Shown piece by piece: positions 32,374 through 40,896 of a stretch of DNA of 48,667 nucleotides (positions are counted from its first letter, which is position 1; each line of letters begins with the position of its first letter). A program made the position numbers and the translations under genes. A model generated the notes under the pieces. That model saw only the letters and a program-made list of their open reading frames with translations. It did no database searches and was not told where the DNA came from. Origin of the DNA: an uncultured Bacilli bacterium (GTDB lineage Bacteria > Bacillota_I > Bacilli_A > RF39 > UBA660); contig CAKOIE010000006.1 in NCBI GenBank assembly GCA_934086395.1, positions 1 to 48,667 on the forward strand, given 5' to 3'.

Positions 32374-34860
32374 CTATAATTTAAAGTCATCAATGAAATT
32401 ATCAATAGTTAATTCTTGATTAGTATTTTCTTCTTTATTTACTACAAAAGAATTTTCATCAATATTTTTCATATTTTTAATAACAAATACACAACTTACA
32501 TTTAATTTAGTGTAAAGACTTCCGGTTGATTGAACATCCATTATTGGAATATCACTATTTTTTAATAGATTTGTATCTTCACCCGTAATATATCCAATTT
32601 CATCTTTACTATTAGTTAAGAACGCAAATGATATTTCATACTTAGTTGATTTAACTTTTTTAAGTAAACTAGATCCTCTCTTTGCTCTTGATAGGAAACT
32701 CAAGTCTTTAAGTTTAACTCTTTTAGCGGTATTTTGATTAGTAAATACATCTAAATATTCATCGCTATCGTTATATGTTGTACCTAATACTACAAAATCA
32801 TCTTTTAAATTTATTCCTTTAACTCCTGCTGCTTTCGGACTAACTATTGGTACTTCATTAACGTTATAATTCAAATAATATCCATCACTAGTAACAATCA
32901 TCACATTTTCTTTATTTAAACTAGTACTTACTATTTCATCATCATCTTTAAGTTTCATAGCCGTATATGGTTTATTATATCTTGATACTATAAAATCATT
33001 TAAATTGCATCTCTTAACCATACCATTTTTAGTAAATATTGAAATAATTGGATTTACTTGTTCTTCATCAATAACATAGGAAGATATTACTCTATCATCA
33101 GATGGAATAGTAACAATATTACTTACATGTTTACCTAAGTCTTTCCACTTGCATACTGGTATTTCATGAATAGGAATATATAAATAATTTCCCTTAGCAG
33201 TAATAACACATAATTTATTAATCGTATTAGTTTTATAATATGAAATAACATAATCTCCCGGTTTAACAAGAGTATCTTCATCATCAGATTTACTCTTTAA
33301 GGAAACTCTTTTAATATAACCATCTTTAGTTAAAATAACAATTACATCTTCTCTAGGAATTAGATCTTTTTCATCAATTTTAATTTCTTTAACTTCACTT
33401 CTAATTTCTGTCTTACGAGGCATTCCATATTCTTTTTTAATTCTTCTAAGTTCTTCTTTAATAACTGATTTTAATTTATTTTCATCACTTAAAATTAATT
33501 TAAGTTCATTAATAATCTTTCTTAAATTATCTAACTTTTCATTTAAAATAGTTATATCTGTATTAGTTAATCTATATAATTGTAACATAACTATTGCTGT
33601 TGCTTGTTCTTCAGTAAAATCGAACTTCTTAAATAAATTTGTAATTGCATCTGGTTTATTTTTACTTCCTCTAATACAAGCAATTACTTCATCTAAAATA
33701 CTTATAGCTTTAACTAAACCTTCAGTTATATGCATTTCTTTTAAAGCAAAATCTAAATCAAATTTAGTTCTTTTTGTAACAACATCTTTTTGATGTTCAA
33801 TATAAGCATCAATTATAGGAATAATACCAAGTAATCTAGGTCTTCTTTTATCAATACATACCATGTTGTAGTTATATGATGTTTGTAAATCTGTATTTTT
33901 AAGTAAGTATTTTATTATTAGGTCTTTATTAGCTCCTGCTTTTATATCTATAACTATACGAATTGAAGAATCTTTATCAGATTCATCCCTAACCTCAGCT
34001 ATACCATCTATCTTTTTATCATATCTAATATCATCTATTTTCTTAACTAATAATTGTTTATTAACATCAAAAGGAATCTCTGTTACAACTATTTGTTCTT
34101 TACCTTTATTTTTTTCAAAAGTATATTTACTAGTAACTATTAATTTACCTCTACCAGTTTTAAATGCTTCTTTAATTCCATCTATTCCTTCAACTATTGC
34201 ACCAGTTGGAAAATCAGGTCCTTTTATTATTTCAAAAATAGAATCTTCATGACAATTAGGACTATCGATTCTTTTAATAACTGCATCACATACTTCAATT
34301 AAATTATGTGGGGGGATATTTGTTGCATATCCTGCTGAAATACCACTTGTACCATTAACTAAAAGGTTAGGAAACTTAGCTGGTAACACGGTTGGTTCCA
34401 TTAAAGTATCGGAATAATTTGGTGCCATAACAACTGTATCTTTATCAATATCTTTTAATAATTCTTCACTTATCTTAGCTAGTCTACATTCAGTATAACG
34501 ATATGCAGCTGGTCCATCACCATCAATAGAACCATTATTTCCATCTACTTCGATTAAAATATGATTTTGTTTCCAACTTTGACTCATTCTGATTAGTGCT
34601 TCATAAACAGATGAATCACCATGGGGATGATATTTACCTAATACATTACCAACCGCATTAGCACACTTTTTAAATTGTTTATCATAAGTATTTTTATCAC
34701 GATACATCGCATATATGATTCTTCTTTGAACTGGTTTTAATCCATCTCTAACATCAGGTATTGCTCTATCTTGAATTATATATTTTGAATATCTTGCAAA
34801 ACGAGATCCCATTATCTCCTCTAAACTATATTCATGTATTCTTTTAAGTATCTCTTCCAT
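32374..34860 (-). CDS. parC: DNA topoisomerase IV subunit A
   Basis: An 828-aa type IIA topoisomerase A subunit. The N-terminus SRFARYSKYIIQDRAIPDVR is the ParC rather than GyrA form (GyrA: YLDYAMSVIVSRALPDVR). The quinolone region HPHGDSSVYEALIRMSQ has the wild-type-like Ser and Glu, the catalytic Tyr is in AAYRYTE, and the C-terminal beta-propeller (EDVIVILTKDGYIKRVSLKS) lacks an obvious GyrA box. It decatenates daughter chromosomes with ParE. parE is not next to it in the window. AAGGA ribosome binding site; promoter upstream. Confidence 0.94.
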   Translation of the reverse strand: MEEILKRIHEYSLEEIMGSRFARYSKYIIQDRAIPDVRDGLKPVQRRIIYAMYRDKNTYDKQFKKCANAVGNVLGKYHPHGDSSVYEALIRMSQSWKQNHILIEVDGNNGSIDGDGPAAYRYTECRLAKISEELLKDIDKDTVVMAPNYSDTLMEPTVLPAKFPNLLVNGTSGISAGYATNIPPHNLIEVCDAVIKRIDSPNCHEDSIFEIIKGPDFPTGAIVEGIDGIKEAFKTGRGKLIVTSKYTFEKNKGKEQIVVTEIPFDVNKQLLVKKIDDIRYDKKIDGIAEVRDESDKDSSIRIVIDIKAGANKDLIIKYLLKNTDLQTSYNYNMVCIDKRRPRLLGIIPIIDAYIEHQKDVVTKRTKFDLDFALKEMHITEGLVKAISILDEVIACIRGSKNKPDAITNLFKKFDFTEEQATAIVMLQLYRLTNTDITILNEKLDNLRKIINELKLILSDENKLKSVIKEELRRIKKEYGMPRKTEIRSEVKEIKIDEKDLIPREDVIVILTKDGYIKRVSLKSKSDDEDTLVKPGDYVISYYKTNTINKLCVITAKGNYLYIPIHEIPVCKWKDLGKHVSNIVTIPSDDRVISSYVIDEEQVNPIISIFTKNGMVKRCNLNDFIVSRYNKPYTAMKLKDDDEIVSTSLNKENVMIVTSDGYYLNYNVNEVPIVSPKAAGVKGINLKDDFVVLGTTYNDSDEYLDVFTNQNTAKRVKLKDLSFLSRAKRGSSLLKKVKSTKYEISFAFLTNSKDEIGYITGEDTNLLKNSDIPIMDVQSTGSLYTKLNVSCVFVIKNMKNIDENSFVVNKEENTNQELTIDNFIDDFKL

Positions 34861-34883
34861 CTTATCAAATCCTTACAAAATCT

Positions 34884-34924
34884 AGTATAACATAAGTTTT
34901 ATATTTTTTTTATTTTTTTGTCAA
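34884..34924 (-). promoter_or_regulatory. Candidate parC promoter
   Basis: Minus strand TTGACA at 34919-34924, a 15-nt A-rich spacer and TATAAA; a second -10-like TATACT lies at 34884-34889. Confidence 0.45.
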
Positions 34925-35134
34925 TTTTTTGTAAAAGAACAAAGAAAAAGATATAAATTTTGTTTATATCTAGGTTAATATTTATAATAGAAGAAAAATA
35001 AGTAGTCATATATACATCTATGTAATTTATTAAATATTTAAACATAAACCATGCAAGAAGCGTCCGGATGCTATAACCATCAGATAAATTTAGAAGTATA
35101 TAATACTTCAAGGATAAACAAATTCTTTCCTATT
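34925..35134. other. Spacer upstream of parC with a short GC-rich island
   Basis: Mostly AT-rich. A TTG-started 70-codon frame crosses it but has no ribosome binding site and runs into the parC promoter. The GC-rich patch GCGTCCGGATGC (near 35059-35070, nearly self-complementary) and a hairpin AAGTAT/ATACTT just beside it hint at a structured RNA or binding site. Nothing identified. Confidence 0.35.
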
Positions 35135-35515
35135 TCAAAAGTTATCAAAAATCATTTTTTTAACAAACTTAGAAACCAATAAATCAATTTTTTTATCATC
35201 ATCTATCTCTTTATTATTTATCTTCTTTAATTTCTTATCATAAACAAACATACAACATTTAGAAAAAAGTAATAATACTCTTCTAAGTAAAATATCTTCA
35301 TACCTAACTGGATTAACACTATTGGCCATAGAAACAAGTTCTGCTTGTTTACACACATATTTTTCAATAGGTATAATATAAATATTAGTCCACTTCTTAT
35401 TTAATTTAGAAACAAGCCTTAAAGTTTCCACCTAAATTATATAAGCATTATCCACATACTCCAAACCATTTGGTTTTCTTTTAAACTTAGGAATGTTAAA
35501 CTTAGGAATTGACAT
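35135..35515 (-). pseudogene. Unknown small helical protein with in-frame TAG
   Basis: The frame opens at ATG 35515 (MSIPKFNIPKFKRKPNG, then YVDNAYII), meets TAG at 35432-35434, and continues in the same frame (VETLRLVSKLNKKW) to 35135. The part after TAG alone (98 codons from GTG 35431) could be a separate ORF using AGGTGG, which overlaps that GTG and gives no spacing. One 126-codon gene with a nonsense codon is simpler. The sequence is helical and basic; family not recognised. It follows the 130-aa gene and the cruciform downstream of the lectin-like protein. Confidence 0.5.
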
Positions 35516-35587
35516 CTTACTATCTCTTTTCTAACATAAAATATCTAATAAATTATTAACATAATTATATGTATTAATATTATATCC

Positions 35588-35980
35588 TCAATATCTAAGT
35601 AATAAAAATTCATTAATTCTTATTAAAGTATTAATATCTTTAAATATTCTTTTATATAAAGAATTAATATAATTATATTTATCTATTAACTCTTTATTAC
35701 ATTTATTTATATATTTATATTTTTTATACCTTCTTTTTCTTCTTACACATTCATAATTATCATATATTCTGTTAAATTTTAAATCATACATATCTAAAAA
35801 TTTAAAATATAAAACTTTTAAATAACTTCTAGCTAATTTAATAACCATATTACAATATATTACATCCTCAATATTATTTATTTTATAATTTATTAAATAA
35901 GTAAATAGTTTATATTCTTTATCACAATAATCACTTACAGGATCTTTATATCTACTATTTTTATTATATTTTTCTTTCAT
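35588..35980 (-). CDS. Small basic helical protein of unknown function
   Basis: A 130-aa, Tyr/Lys/Asn-rich helical protein (EYKLFTYLINYKINNIEDVI, YECVRRKRRYKKYKYINKC). AAGGTATC stands 8 nt before the ATG. Size, basicity and its position right after the variable region and cruciform of the lectin-like gene would suit a DGR accessory (Avd-like) protein, but I see no Avd signature. No membrane segment. Confidence 0.5.
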   Translation of the reverse strand: MKEKYNKNSRYKDPVSDYCDKEYKLFTYLINYKINNIEDVIYCNMVIKLARSYLKVLYFKFLDMYDLKFNRIYDNYECVRRKRRYKKYKYINKCNKELIDKYNYINSLYKRIFKDINTLIRINEFLLLRY

Positions 35981-36009
35981 TATTTTTGATACCTTAATTG
36001 TTTCCTTAC

Positions 36010-36109
36010 CGGAAAAAACTTAATGATTTCTTTTCTTTTTATTTTGTCGGGCCGTCTATTTTCACGTGCTTTCGCACGCAGGGGACGGCCCTCTAGGAAC
36101 CGTTTTTCC
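36010..36109. repeat. Nested inverted repeat (cruciform) downstream of the variable-region gene
   Basis: Three nested arm pairs: GGAAAAAAC with GTTTTTCC, GGGCCGTC with GACGGCCC (36049-36056 / 36084-36091), and CGTGC with GCACG around TTTC. It is very GC-rich for this DNA. No T run follows on the minus strand, so it is not a normal terminator. It starts about 50 nt after the stop codon of the lectin-like gene. Confidence 0.75.
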
Positions 36110-36156
36110 TATTCTTGTTTTATTCTTTTCTTTTGTTTTACATTTAGTTTACACAA

Positions 36157-37485
36157 TTATCCGATACGGAAAGCTGGAGCGAAACCATAGCTACGATAAG
36201 CACTAGTGTAACCCCAGCCGCCGCTGCCAGCGACACTAATGAAACGATAGTCATTGTCGGAAATAGCCGCACGAAGCCACCAAAGGGAAGCATTACCATT
36301 AATGTTCCTCTTTATAGCATATGAGCGATTTTCACTTGTGGTTACGTGGTTATCTGCATAATAATCTAATTGTCTTGTTTTATCATAGGCTGTATCATAT
36401 GAATTAAAATCCCATACTTCTTTTCCACTTAATAAATATATATTATCAGTTGATTCCCAATTACCATCTTCTCTTTCTGCATTATTATCACCGCTACCAT
36501 GACCTGATATTACTTTTGTTTTTGTTATTACATTTCTTAAATCCTCTGGTAAGTTATTAAAGAAAGCTCCATTTGCATAGGTTCTCATTTCAGAATCTCT
36601 CCATCCACCTACATTTGTATCGGCACTATTCATTTGTCTTGTTTCTACAATATCAACAAACTCCACGACAAATCCACAGGCTGTCTGAGAAAAATCCGTT
36701 CCACTACATTCTGCTGGTGTTGTGTTATTGGCAACGCGCACTGTATATTCTTTATATGTTCCATTTGTTGTTTCTCCGTTTGGGTTATCATAAACCTTTA
36801 ATGTTTTTGTTGACCCTACTTCATACGTTGCTGGATTGTTCTTAACATTAGCAGCTATCTCACTCCATGAATCATTTGCAAATGATGGTGGAGTATAATT
36901 ATACGAAACAGCCCCAATTGTGCCTTTAAATGTACTATTTTCTAAAGTTGAATTTTCATCTTGCCATACAATCATTTTATAGTATTTTGTGGTATTTTTC
37001 GCAAATTTAAGATAGCTTTTTATTAAATAACCATTAACACCCGTATTTGCAACATCATTATTAGTAGCAAATTGAGATAATAATTTATCCGTATAATTTG
37101 TATCTTGACAAGTTGAATCACTACATTCAGTAAAAGCAATATGAATATCAGTTGCTGTTAGTGTACTGGTATTAAACATTTCTAAATTTAGATAAGTCTT
37201 TACGTCCACATTATTACTATTTGTAACCGAAAAAATATATGGTGTACAAGAAGATAAAGCATTTGCTGTTTTAATAGGATAACTCTCACACAAACCTAAT
37301 TTACCACTAACAGGAGTTATCTTTAAATCAACTTTAGCAGACGTAACACTTGTTATTGGATTTGAATCAGAAACATTTATATCAAAAACATAAATAGCAT
37401 ATCCTACTCCTAAAACCATAGTAAAAATGCCAAGCACTATTGAAAAAATTAACATAAATGTTTGTTTCTTAAAAATTTCTTTCAT
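36157..37485 (-). CDS. Surface protein with C-terminal DGR-type variable lectin domain
   Basis: A 442-aa protein with an N-terminal membrane helix (MLIFSIVLGIFTMVLGVGYAI), Ig-like extracellular region and a final ~170-residue domain resembling the formylglycine-enzyme/C-type-lectin fold used by DGR targets: LYLLSGKEVWDF-like YLLSGKEVWDFNSYD, SLWWLRAAISDNDYRFISV, GFAPAFRIG at the extreme C-terminus. In the 28 codons between WWLRAA and FAPAF, 27 end in C or T, the pattern left when AAY codons of a template are mutated at A. A strong promoter precedes it. The cruciform follows. Probably anchored outside the cell and ligand-binding. Confidence 0.72.
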   Translation of the reverse strand: MKEIFKKQTFMLIFSIVLGIFTMVLGVGYAIYVFDINVSDSNPITSVTSAKVDLKITPVSGKLGLCESYPIKTANALSSCTPYIFSVTNSNNVDVKTYLNLEMFNTSTLTATDIHIAFTECSDSTCQDTNYTDKLLSQFATNNDVANTGVNGYLIKSYLKFAKNTTKYYKMIVWQDENSTLENSTFKGTIGAVSYNYTPPSFANDSWSEIAANVKNNPATYEVGSTKTLKVYDNPNGETTNGTYKEYTVRVANNTTPAECSGTDFSQTACGFVVEFVDIVETRQMNSADTNVGGWRDSEMRTYANGAFFNNLPEDLRNVITKTKVISGHGSGDNNAEREDGNWESTDNIYLLSGKEVWDFNSYDTAYDKTRQLDYYADNHVTTSENRSYAIKRNINGNASLWWLRAAISDNDYRFISVAGSGGWGYTSAYRSYGFAPAFRIG

Positions 37486-37514
37486 ATATTCTAAATTCCC
37501 TCTATCATAATTTA

Positions 37515-37544
37515 ATTATACTTATTATTTACTATTTAAGTCAA
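37515..37544 (-). promoter_or_regulatory. Promoter of the variable surface protein
   Basis: Minus strand TTGACT, 18-nt spacer, TATAAT. Confidence 0.75.
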
Positions 37545-37566
37545 GAAAAGTTTTCTATAACTTTAA

Positions 37567-37845
37567 TTATCCATATAACCTTTTTAAATATATAATATTA
37601 CCATCATGTTCTACTTTAACTAAATCATCATCGTTTTCATCTAATATATTATTACCACATTCGTATAACAAAGGCCCAATATTAAGTGTTTTTTCTTTAA
37701 TAAGAGGATAACTTAAATAAAGATAATCTCCAACAACTGGTTTATCACTATAAAATTCTATATTAATAATATAACTATCTTTAGAATTAATATCACTTAA
37801 ATAATAATTAAATCCATCAATTTTTTTAACTAATAATTTTATCAT
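37567..37845 (-). CDS. Unknown small beta-rich protein
   Basis: A 92-aa protein (MIKLLVKKIDGFNYYLSDIN, VVGDYLYLSYPLIKEK, GPLLYECGNN). AAAGGTAAA precedes the ATG. It overlaps the end of the leucine-rich-repeat gene by 4 nt, so they form an operon. Family not recognised. Confidence 0.6.
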   Translation of the reverse strand: MIKLLVKKIDGFNYYLSDINSKDSYIINIEFYSDKPVVGDYLYLSYPLIKEKTLNIGPLLYECGNNILDENDDDLVKVEHDGNIIYLKRLYG

Positions 37846-39260
37846 AATAATTTACCTTTCTTTTTATTTAATAGTTCCAATAATTTCTTATTATATATAT
37901 TTTCCCATGAACAATTATTAGATAAATTAATATTTTCTAAATTAATTGCATTGCGTAAAAAATAATTAGGTAAATGATTTAATCTAGGTAAATTAACACT
38001 TTTAATTATTTTATTTGATGCTAAAAACATTTTTCCTATTTCTTTTAAGCTAGGTAACGATATATATTCAATTTCTTTACTTCCCATTAAAAACATATCT
38101 CCTGTTTTTTCCAAGTTATCGGCCTCAAACATTCTTAGTCTTCTTGCTTCAGTCATAAAATAATCACTCGTTTCTTTTAATTTAGGAAACTCTGCATAAA
38201 TAATCCTATCATTTGATTTAAAGAAACATTTACCTGTTTTTATTAAATTAGGAAGATTAACTGAGCTAATTCCATTATTAGAAAACATAAAAGACATTCC
38301 GACTTCTTCTAAAGAAATCATATTCAATGTATTTACTGATAGATTTCTCTTTAAGAATTCATCACCAACTCTAATTACTTTATCTAAGTTTATTTCTTTT
38401 AATGCCATGTTATTCATAAGAAAATAATCGCCTATTATTTGAGCATTTTCTAATTTTAATACTTCTAAATCCGTATTAGCATATAACACGTCATTACCAA
38501 TAGTTCTTACCTCACAAAAATCCAAATATTTAAGATATTGACATGATATTAGAAATCTATCAGGTAATTTATTAATTTTATTATTTCTTATTCCTATTAA
38601 CTTATTATCAAAGGAAAGTAATAGTTCAAATGTATTTTCATCTTCACTAATTATATAAATATATTTATAATCTTTTGTTCTAGATATTTCTATATTTTTA
38701 ATTTTACCAATTACTTCACTAAAACTATCTCTTAATTTATTATCATAAACATCTATTTTTTTATTAACTAAATCAATTATAAAATAATCCATTATTATGT
38801 ATTTTTCCGGATCATATTTAATTACATTTCCATTATCAACTATTATATTATTTGTACAATAATAAATATCATTTAATTTGTAATTATATTTGTAATACTC
38901 TCCATCTATACTAATATAATTTTCAATTTGAAATTCAGAATTTTCATCATAAATTTCTCTAATTCCATAGGCTTTATAAAAACTCATAGTTAATCCCGGT
39001 ATAATATTATCTAAATTATTATCAAACGTAGAATCTGGGTTATTAACTATTTCGTTATAACGATTTTTTATTGATAAATGATTATTTTTATCTTTTGTAA
39101 ACTGAATTGATATTACACTTGTTCCATATTCGTCTTGTCTATCTGGAATAAGAAAATCTTCTCTTTTAATATCTAAAATGTTCTTCTTAACAGCAAAAAA
39201 TACATATTTATTTTCTAATCTTGAGGCTGGGTCTAGAAAAGTGCACAATTGTTCTCCCAA
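37842..39260 (-). CDS. Leucine-rich-repeat protein, main part of a gene split by TAA
   Basis: A 472-codon frame opening at TTG. It begins GEQLCTFLDPASRLENKYVF, FAVKKNILDIKREDF, YGTSVISIQFTK, SIKNRYNEIVNNPDSTF, a conserved domain I associate with Firmicute proteins that normally start KTPKELLDxAGYDLYECKT. The C-terminal ~230 residues are BspA-like leucine-rich repeats (LPNLIKTGKCFFKSN, LPSLKEIGKMFLASN) of about 22-24 residues. The same frame continues upstream through a single TAA (39291-39293) into 39291-39605, which supplies exactly that start. No good ribosome binding site for the TTG. Confidence 0.7.
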   Translation of the reverse strand: MGEQLCTFLDPASRLENKYVFFAVKKNILDIKREDFLIPDRQDEYGTSVISIQFTKDKNNHLSIKNRYNEIVNNPDSTFDNNLDNIIPGLTMSFYKAYGIREIYDENSEFQIENYISIDGEYYKYNYKLNDIYYCTNNIIVDNGNVIKYDPEKYIIMDYFIIDLVNKKIDVYDNKLRDSFSEVIGKIKNIEISRTKDYKYIYIISEDENTFELLLSFDNKLIGIRNNKINKLPDRFLISCQYLKYLDFCEVRTIGNDVLYANTDLEVLKLENAQIIGDYFLMNNMALKEINLDKVIRVGDEFLKRNLSVNTLNMISLEEVGMSFMFSNNGISSVNLPNLIKTGKCFFKSNDRIIYAEFPKLKETSDYFMTEARRLRMFEADNLEKTGDMFLMGSKEIEYISLPSLKEIGKMFLASNKIIKSVNLPRLNHLPNYFLRNAINLENINLSNNCSWENIYNKKLLELLNKKKGKLL

Positions 39261-39290
39261 AATAAAATATTTTTTAAATGAATTAACTTC

Positions 39291-39605
39291 TTAAACTGTT
39301 TTACATTCAAACAAATCATATCCAGCATCATCTAATAATTCTTTAGGTGTTTTGCTTACATCTCTTATGTCATATTCATTTTTAAGTCCTGCATTGCTAT
39401 AAACAAAATCATTAAATTCAGACTCTTTATGATTTTCTTTAATATCGTTATATAAGCTATCCTTTACATAATAAAAATGCTTATTTAATATTTCTACTAA
39501 TTTTCCAGGCATATTTAAAATTGTAGGAAAGCACTCCCTACAATAATGCATCATTTGTTCACCATATTTTTTTTTTATATATTTTAAATCTTTACTTAAA
39601 TCCAT
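39291..39605 (-). CDS. N-terminal part of the leucine-rich-repeat gene, ends at premature TAA
   Basis: A 104-codon frame: MDLSKDLKYIKKKYGEQMMH, CFPTILNMPGKLVEILNKHF, then KTPKELLDDAGYDLFECKTV and stop. After the TAA the same frame reads EVNSFKKYFILGEQLCTF and runs on for 480 codons. One gene of about 588 codons, interrupted by one nonsense codon, explains both. It starts 2 nt after engB on the same strand. Function unknown. Confidence 0.7.
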   Translation of the reverse strand: MDLSKDLKYIKKKYGEQMMHYCRECFPTILNMPGKLVEILNKHFYYVKDSLYNDIKENHKESEFNDFVYSNAGLKNEYDIRDVSKTPKELLDDAGYDLFECKTV

Positions 39606-39607
39606 AG

Positions 39608-40192
39608 TTATTTCAAATGTTCAGCAATTACTTTGCCTACCTCGTCTCTTCCCTTCTTATTTACTGATGAAAAATAAATTATGCGATCATTTTCATCTAA
39701 GTTTAATACAGCTTTTATATTTTTTAAAGTTTTATCTCTATTAGAAGGTTTAATTTTATCATATTTATTAGCAATAATAGTTACTGGAATATTATAATAT
39801 TTTAAATAATTATACATAAGTACATCATTTTCTGTTGGTTTATTTCTTCCATCAATTATCATAAAAACATTTCTTAAATTACTTCTTGATTTTAAGTATT
39901 CTTCAATCATTAAACCAAACTTTTTTTGAGTTGCTTTACTAACACTTGCATATCCATATCCTGGAACATCTACTAAATAAAATGACTCATTACATAAATA
40001 AAAATTTAATGTTTGAGTTTTTCCGGGAGTTGCACTAGTTCTAGCATAATTCTTTTTACCTATCATCGTATTAATAAAACTACTTTTACCTACATTAGAT
40101 CTTCCTACCAATAAAAATTCAGGTTTGTTATCAGTTGGATACTGACTCGTTCTAATTGCTATAACTTTTAAATCACTTGTTTCAATTTTCAT
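39608..40192 (-). CDS. engB: Ribosome biogenesis GTPase EngB/YsxC
   Basis: A 194-aa GTPase: G1 GRSNVGKSS, G2 TSATPGKTQTLNFYL, G3 DVPGYGYA, G4 NKYDKI, G5 SSVNKKGRDEV. EngB is needed for assembly of the 50S subunit. Full length. AGGAAAATT precedes the ATG. A strong promoter lies upstream, divergent from recU. Confidence 0.96.
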   Translation of the reverse strand: MKIETSDLKVIAIRTSQYPTDNKPEFLLVGRSNVGKSSFINTMIGKKNYARTSATPGKTQTLNFYLCNESFYLVDVPGYGYASVSKATQKKFGLMIEEYLKSRSNLRNVFMIIDGRNKPTENDVLMYNYLKYYNIPVTIIANKYDKIKPSNRDKTLKNIKAVLNLDENDRIIYFSSVNKKGRDEVGKVIAEHLK

Positions 40193-40238
40193 ATAATTTT
40201 CCTCAATTCAATTAAATAAACTCTTAGTTTACACTTTA

Positions 40239-40267
40239 ATTATAATAAAGATGTTAAAAAATTGCAA
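40239..40267 (-). promoter_or_regulatory. Promoter of engB
   Basis: Minus strand TTGCAA, 17-nt spacer, TATAAT. Confidence 0.75.
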
Positions 40268-40320
40268 ATTTGTAGAAAAAATCTTTATCCTAAAGTATAA
40301 TTATTTATGGGTGATACATA

Positions 40321-40896
40321 TTGTTATATCCAAATAATATTAAAAAAAAAGTTAAAAGGAATATATCTTTTGCTAATAGAGGAATGGATTTAGAAACTCT
40401 TATTAATGAAGCCAATGAATTTTATTTAAAAGAAGATATTGCTGTTATTTATAAGAAACCTACCCCTGTTAAAATAAAAAAAGTAACATATACTAATGAT
40501 ATACCTAAAGTTGAAGGATACTTAAATCAAAAATCCACTTTGGATTATGTTGGATTATATAAAGGAAAATATATTGATTTTGATGCTAAAAAAACACTGA
40601 ATTTGAATTCATTTCCTTTATCTAATATTCATCTTCATCAATTAAATCATATGAAGATGATAATTAAACATGAAGGTATTACATTCTTACTAATTGATAT
40701 TCAAAATAAAGTATTTTTACTTAAAGGAGAAGATATTATTAATTTTATTGAAAATAATAATAAAAAAAGTATACCCTACTCTTATATAGAAGAAAAAGGT
40801 TATCAAATTGAATATAGTTATAATCCTATATTAAATTATATTAATACGATTGATAATGTTTATTTTAAAGGAGAAATTAAAAATGAAAAAAATTAA
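40321..40896 (+). CDS. recU: Holliday junction resolvase RecU
   Basis: A 191-aa RecU: NRGMDLETLINEANEFYL, AVIYKKPTPVKI, STLDYVGLYKGKYIDFDAKK (the catalytic D...ExK-like site is D-x-D-A-K here), FPLSNIHLHQLNHM. It cuts Holliday junctions in recombination and chromosome segregation. The start is TTG 40321 behind GGGTGAT; an in-frame TGA lies upstream and the residues after TTG (LYPNN) fit the family start. A TATAAT box sits at 40296. It overlaps ponA by 14 nt, the conserved Bacillus recU-ponA pair. Confidence 0.93.
   Translation: MLYPNNIKKKVKRNISFANRGMDLETLINEANEFYLKEDIAVIYKKPTPVKIKKVTYTNDIPKVEGYLNQKSTLDYVGLYKGKYIDFDAKKTLNLNSFPLSNIHLHQLNHMKMIIKHEGITFLLIDIQNKVFLLKGEDIINFIENNNKKSIPYSYIEEKGYQIEYSYNPILNYINTIDNVYFKGEIKNEKN

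Noticed and set aside
34899..35111. 70-codon minus-strand ORF upstream of parC
   Set aside because: TTG start without a ribosome binding site, composition driven by an AT-rich spacer, and it runs through the probable parC promoter.
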